Shown: piece after piece, positions 61,254 to 64,000 of the stretch
How positions within the stretch are numbered: position 1 is the first letter of the stretch
Layout: every line of letters begins with the position of its first letter
Assembly: GCA_018821535.1 (NCBI GenBank)
Contig: JAHJLV010000030.1
Location: 1-64,000 of the forward strand
Source: Pseudomonadota bacterium
GTDB taxonomy: Bacteria; Desulfobacterota; Desulfobacteria; Desulfobacterales; Desulfobacteraceae
Reading direction: 5' to 3'
Length of the DNA stretch: 64,000 nt
Position numbers and translations under genes: made by a program
The notes under the pieces: generated by a model
Told to the model about the DNA's origin: nothing
What the model saw: the letters and a program-made list of their open reading frames with translations, nothing else
Databases searched by the model: none

Positions 61254-62612
61254 ATGCGCAAGGACCCCAGACATATTGCCGTAACTGTTTTACTCCACTG
61301 GCAGGCATCCTCCCAGACCCTTGACCGGAGTCTTGAAAAATTTTCACAGACCATTTCAGCGCTTTCAAAAAATGACAAGAATCTTTGCAATGCATTAATT
61401 TTCGGGGTTCTCAGACAAAGAGCGTCCATTGACTGGATTCTTGAACACTGTTCGGATATGCCCTTAAAAAAGATCAGCCCCTTTGCCTTGTATCTGCTTC
61501 GAATCACCCTGTTCCAGATCCTGCACATGGACAGAATTCCTGTTTTTGCTGCCATTAACACGGCTGTTGATATTGCAAAAAAAACACTGGGCCAAAAAAC
61601 AGCCGGGTTTATGAATGCAGTTCTGCGAAATGCTTGCCAAAATGCCTCAAAAATCAGTCTGCCAGACCCCAAAAAGGATTCGGCACTGTTTATCAGTGTC
61701 CGCTATTCCATGCCACTGTGGCTTGCCAGAAAATGGGAAAAAACATTTGGATTTGAAACAACATGCACACTTTGCGCTCAGATCAATACCATTCCTGACA
61801 TCACCCTTCGGGTCAATACGTTAAAAGCTGATATCCATTGCCTTACGGAACTGATAACACCCCATACCAAAGCGGTTCATCCCACAGTTTACAGTGCCTG
61901 CGGTCTGAATTTCACAGGCCCGGATACGGCCATCCATGAAATGGACGCCTTTAAATCAGGGCTGTTTCAAATTCAGGACGAGGCAGCACAGCTTGTCACA
62001 GAACTCATGGCCCCTGAACCCTGCGAAACTGTTCTGGATGCCTGTGCCGGACTTGGCGGAAAAACAGGCCATATTGCCCAGTTAATGAATAATCAAGGAA
62101 GCATTACTGCCCTGGATATAGACCCGGGCAAACTGGAAGCCTTGAATCTTGAAGCCCGGCGGCTGGGGCTTCATATCATACAGACACGCCCTGTGGATCT
62201 AATGCAGGCCACCATAAAAGATTTTGACACCTATTTTGACAGGGTCCTTCTGGATGCCCCCTGCTCAGGCCTGGGCGTTCTTCGGCGCAACCCGGACACA
62301 AAATGGAAACGCACCCAAAAGGATATTGAACGGCTGGCAGCAAAACAAAAAAAACTGCTCAATGCTGCCGCAAACCTGGTAAAACCCGGAGGGGTTCTTG
62401 TCTATGCGGTATGCTCATGTGAAAAAGAAGAGAATGAAGATGTCATTCATTCTTTTTTAAATAAGCGAAAAGATTTTTCAATTGATAAAAATATTGGATC
62501 TGATACGTATTCTGTATTCATGACAGATGAAGGATTTTTAAAAACATATCCGGCAGTAAACACGATGGATGGATTCTTTGCTGCCCGCCTTACAAGGATA
62601 TCAAAGACGTAA
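61254..62612 (+). CDS. rsmB: 16S rRNA (cytosine-967-C5)-methyltransferase
   Basis: A 452-residue RsmB. A NusB-like N-terminal domain precedes the methyltransferase. AdoMet motif LDACAGLGGKTGHIA, DAPCSGLGVLRRNPDTKW (with one catalytic Cys) and the catalytic AVCSCEKEEN are visible. It is directly abutted by fmt and by the PASTA gene, so the genes are translated together. Confidence 0.95.
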   Translation: MRKDPRHIAVTVLLHWQASSQTLDRSLEKFSQTISALSKNDKNLCNALIFGVLRQRASIDWILEHCSDMPLKKISPFALYLLRITLFQILHMDRIPVFAAINTAVDIAKKTLGQKTAGFMNAVLRNACQNASKISLPDPKKDSALFISVRYSMPLWLARKWEKTFGFETTCTLCAQINTIPDITLRVNTLKADIHCLTELITPHTKAVHPTVYSACGLNFTGPDTAIHEMDAFKSGLFQIQDEAAQLVTELMAPEPCETVLDACAGLGGKTGHIAQLMNNQGSITALDIDPGKLEALNLEARRLGLHIIQTRPVDLMQATIKDFDTYFDRVLLDAPCSGLGVLRRNPDTKWKRTQKDIERLAAKQKKLLNAAANLVKPGGVLVYAVCSCEKEENEDVIHSFLNKRKDFSIDKNIGSDTYSVFMTDEGFLKTYPAVNTMDGFFAARLTRISKT

Positions 62613-63665
62613 ATGAAATCTGCCATAAAATACATATCTGTCTTCTGCCTTGCTTTTCTTCTTTCTGGCGGTATTGCCTACTATGCTGTAAAGATTTTCA
62701 CCAAAAGCGCAGGAGAAATCATCCTTCCCGAACTTCGGGGAAAAAATATTATTTATGTCCTGGAAACCCTGACCAACATGGGCCTGAATGCAAAATTATA
62801 CGGAACACAATATGATGAGACCCATCCCAGATACGCTGTCATCTCCCAGGATCCCCTTCCCGGAAGCACCATCAAAAAAGGGCGGGATGTAGTCATTTAT
62901 ATATCCAAAGGGAAAAAAGAAAATATTGTGCCGGATCTTCGACAGGTGCCGCTTAGCCAGGCCTTGATTCTTCTGGAAAAAGCAGAATTCACCAAAGGGC
63001 ATATTTCATTGACCTATTCTTCAAAAACCCGGAAAGACAGTATTATTTCACACTATCCAGAACCTTTTTCCAGTGCATTAAAAGGGACTGCAATCCATCT
63101 GCTTGTCAGCAGGGGTGATCCTGTTGCAGGGTTTATCATGCCGGATCTTACTCAAATGGATATTGAAAATGCCCGGCTAAAACTTGCAAAACAAAATCTT
63201 GAGATTTCAAAAATCATATCTGATACAGATGTCAGACAGCCTTATGGGAGGGTTCTGTCCCACCAGCCCAAATCCGGAAGCCATGTGACTCAGGACACCC
63301 CGATCACGCTGGTGGTAAATTATTCTCAAAAAAACAGGCAGATGAACCCGGAGAAACTTTCCGGCATGATCCTGCTGACCCAGTTCATACACCCTGGTTT
63401 TTTAAAGCGCCATGTCCGGGTACAAACGGATCGGCTGGGCCCGATGCTGGACTATTACGATGATTTTATCACACCCGGAAAAGAAATTTATTTTTTAATA
63501 CCGACAAATAAAAGAACCCTGGTGAATATATTTATTGACCAGACCCTTATAAAAGCGATAACCATTGATCCTTGGAACAAGGACAATATTACAGGAGACC
63601 TATTATGGGAATCATTGCCCCTTCAATTTTATCCGCCGATTTCACAAAACTTGGAAATGAACTGA
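62613..63665 (+). CDS. PASTA-domain membrane-anchored protein
   Basis: A 350-residue protein with an N-terminal transmembrane helix and three PASTA repeats (from about residues 36, 105 and 174; for example [22 protein letters not shown] and [21 protein letters not shown]). The C-terminal 110 residues are unassigned. There is no kinase domain. PASTA domains bind peptidoglycan fragments or muropeptides. Its 3' end overlaps rpe by 61 bp. Confidence 0.88.
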   Translation: MKSAIKYISVFCLAFLLSGGIAYYAVKIFTKSAGEIILPELRGKNIIYVLETLTNMGLNAKLYGTQYDETHPRYAVISQDPLPGSTIKKGRDVVIYISKGKKENIVPDLRQVPLSQALILLEKAEFTKGHISLTYSSKTRKDSIISHYPEPFSSALKGTAIHLLVSRGDPVAGFIMPDLTQMDIENARLKLAKQNLEISKIISDTDVRQPYGRVLSHQPKSGSHVTQDTPITLVVNYSQKNRQMNPEKLSGMILLTQFIHPGFLKRHVRVQTDRLGPMLDYYDDFITPGKEIYFLIPTNKRTLVNIFIDQTLIKAITIDPWNKDNITGDLLWESLPLQFYPPISQNLEMN

Positions 63666-64000
63666 CCGCAATTGAAGATGCCGGAGCTGACTGGGTTCAT
63701 ATTGATGTCATGGACGGACAGTTTGTCCCCAATATCACCTATGGTCCAATTATTGTGGATGCATGCAAACGCGCCTGCAGCCTTGAACTGGATGTGCATT
63801 TGATGATTGAAAAACCCGATGCCATCATTCCTGAATTTGCCAAAGCCGGTGCGGATTATATTTCAGTCCATGCCGAAGCCTGCACACACCTTCACCGCAG
63901 CCTTCAACTGATCAAAAGTCTGGGTAAAAAAGCAGGTGTTGCACTGAATCCTGCAACCCCTCTGTCGTCAATTCAGTGGGTCGTGGACCAGCTTGATTTT
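63605..64000 (+). CDS. rpe: Ribulose-phosphate 3-epimerase (partial, window edge)
   Basis: The first 132 residues of Rpe: [20 protein letters not shown], then [20 protein letters not shown] with the metal and catalytic residues, and [11 protein letters not shown]. The gene runs off the end of the window. It interconverts ribulose-5-phosphate and xylulose-5-phosphate. Its ATG lies inside the PASTA gene in another frame. Confidence 0.95.
   Translation, partial: MGIIAPSILSADFTKLGNELTAIEDAGADWVHIDVMDGQFVPNITYGPIIVDACKRACSLELDVHLMIEKPDAIIPEFAKAGADYISVHAEACTHLHRSLQLIKSLGKKAGVALNPATPLSSIQWVVDQLDF

Overview
The window reads as chromosome of a sulfate-reducing Desulfobacterota bacterium of the Desulfobacteraceae type (Desulfobacula, Desulfotignum or Desulfobacter relatives). 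This rests on moderate to low GC, the exosortase/PEP-CTERM locus typical of Gram-negative EPS producers, the prkA-yeaH-spoVR cluster, and the gene order around dnaG-rpoD and def-fmt-rsmB. Species assignment is inference.

Region 1 (1-17.5 kb, minus strand) starts with an IS5-type transposase. A long exosortase-linked exopolysaccharide operon follows. Read from its promoter near 17.6 kb it encodes: chain-length determinant, tyrosine autokinase, priming sugar transferase, Wza-like export protein, outer-membrane barrel, UDP-glucose dehydrogenase, polysaccharide deacetylase, FemAB-like protein, DegT aminotransferase, exosortase, EpsI, LMW tyrosine phosphatase and O-ligase. Two intrusions interrupt it. 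One is a 2-kb cassette with two MNT/HEPN toxin-antitoxin pairs, flanked by a 38-bp direct repeat. The other is a degenerate AlbA-type gene with a 12-bp tandem repeat. A second set of nucleotide-sugar genes (UDP-HexNAc dehydrogenase, UDP-GlcA-type epimerase) lies at 21.1-23.4 kb. A PEP-CTERM substrate, a vWA-domain protein, lies at 57.3-58.1 kb behind a near-perfect sigma-54 promoter.

Region 2 (17.6-28.4 kb) holds pepN (apparently leaderless), a RelE/XRE module, a Cfa-class III cyclase-EI24 operon and another RelE module. Region 3 (28.4-39.3 kb) is mfd and a four-gene stress cluster, prkA - yeaH - spoVR - second PrkA-like kinase. The cluster has a clear sigma-70 promoter and a leader that could hide the ribosome binding site. 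Region 4 (39.3-45.3 kb) has a ~200-bp imperfect palindrome, an orphan HigA, an acidic protein with repeated LDDLSxLID motifs, a substrate-binding-like protein without signal peptide, ispD, an HPr-domain protein and the RNase P RNA.

Region 5 (45.3-52.3 kb) is housekeeping: zinc-ribbon protein, Nif3, tRNA(CAU), rpoD, dnaG, hisA, hisB. Region 6 (52.5-58.7 kb) is mixed: a SprA-type zincin behind a sigma-28-like promoter, an isochorismatase-like hydrolase, a small flagellar-rod-like protein, two lipoproteins, a RES/Xre module and integrase remnant trapped between tRNA-Leu(UAG) and a displaced copy of its 3' end, the PEP-CTERM protein and tRNA-Leu(CAG). Region 7 (58.8-64 kb, plus strand) is ribF-def-fmt-rsmB-PASTA protein-rpe, the last cut by the window edge. 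Six toxin-antitoxin loci or remnants are spread over the window.
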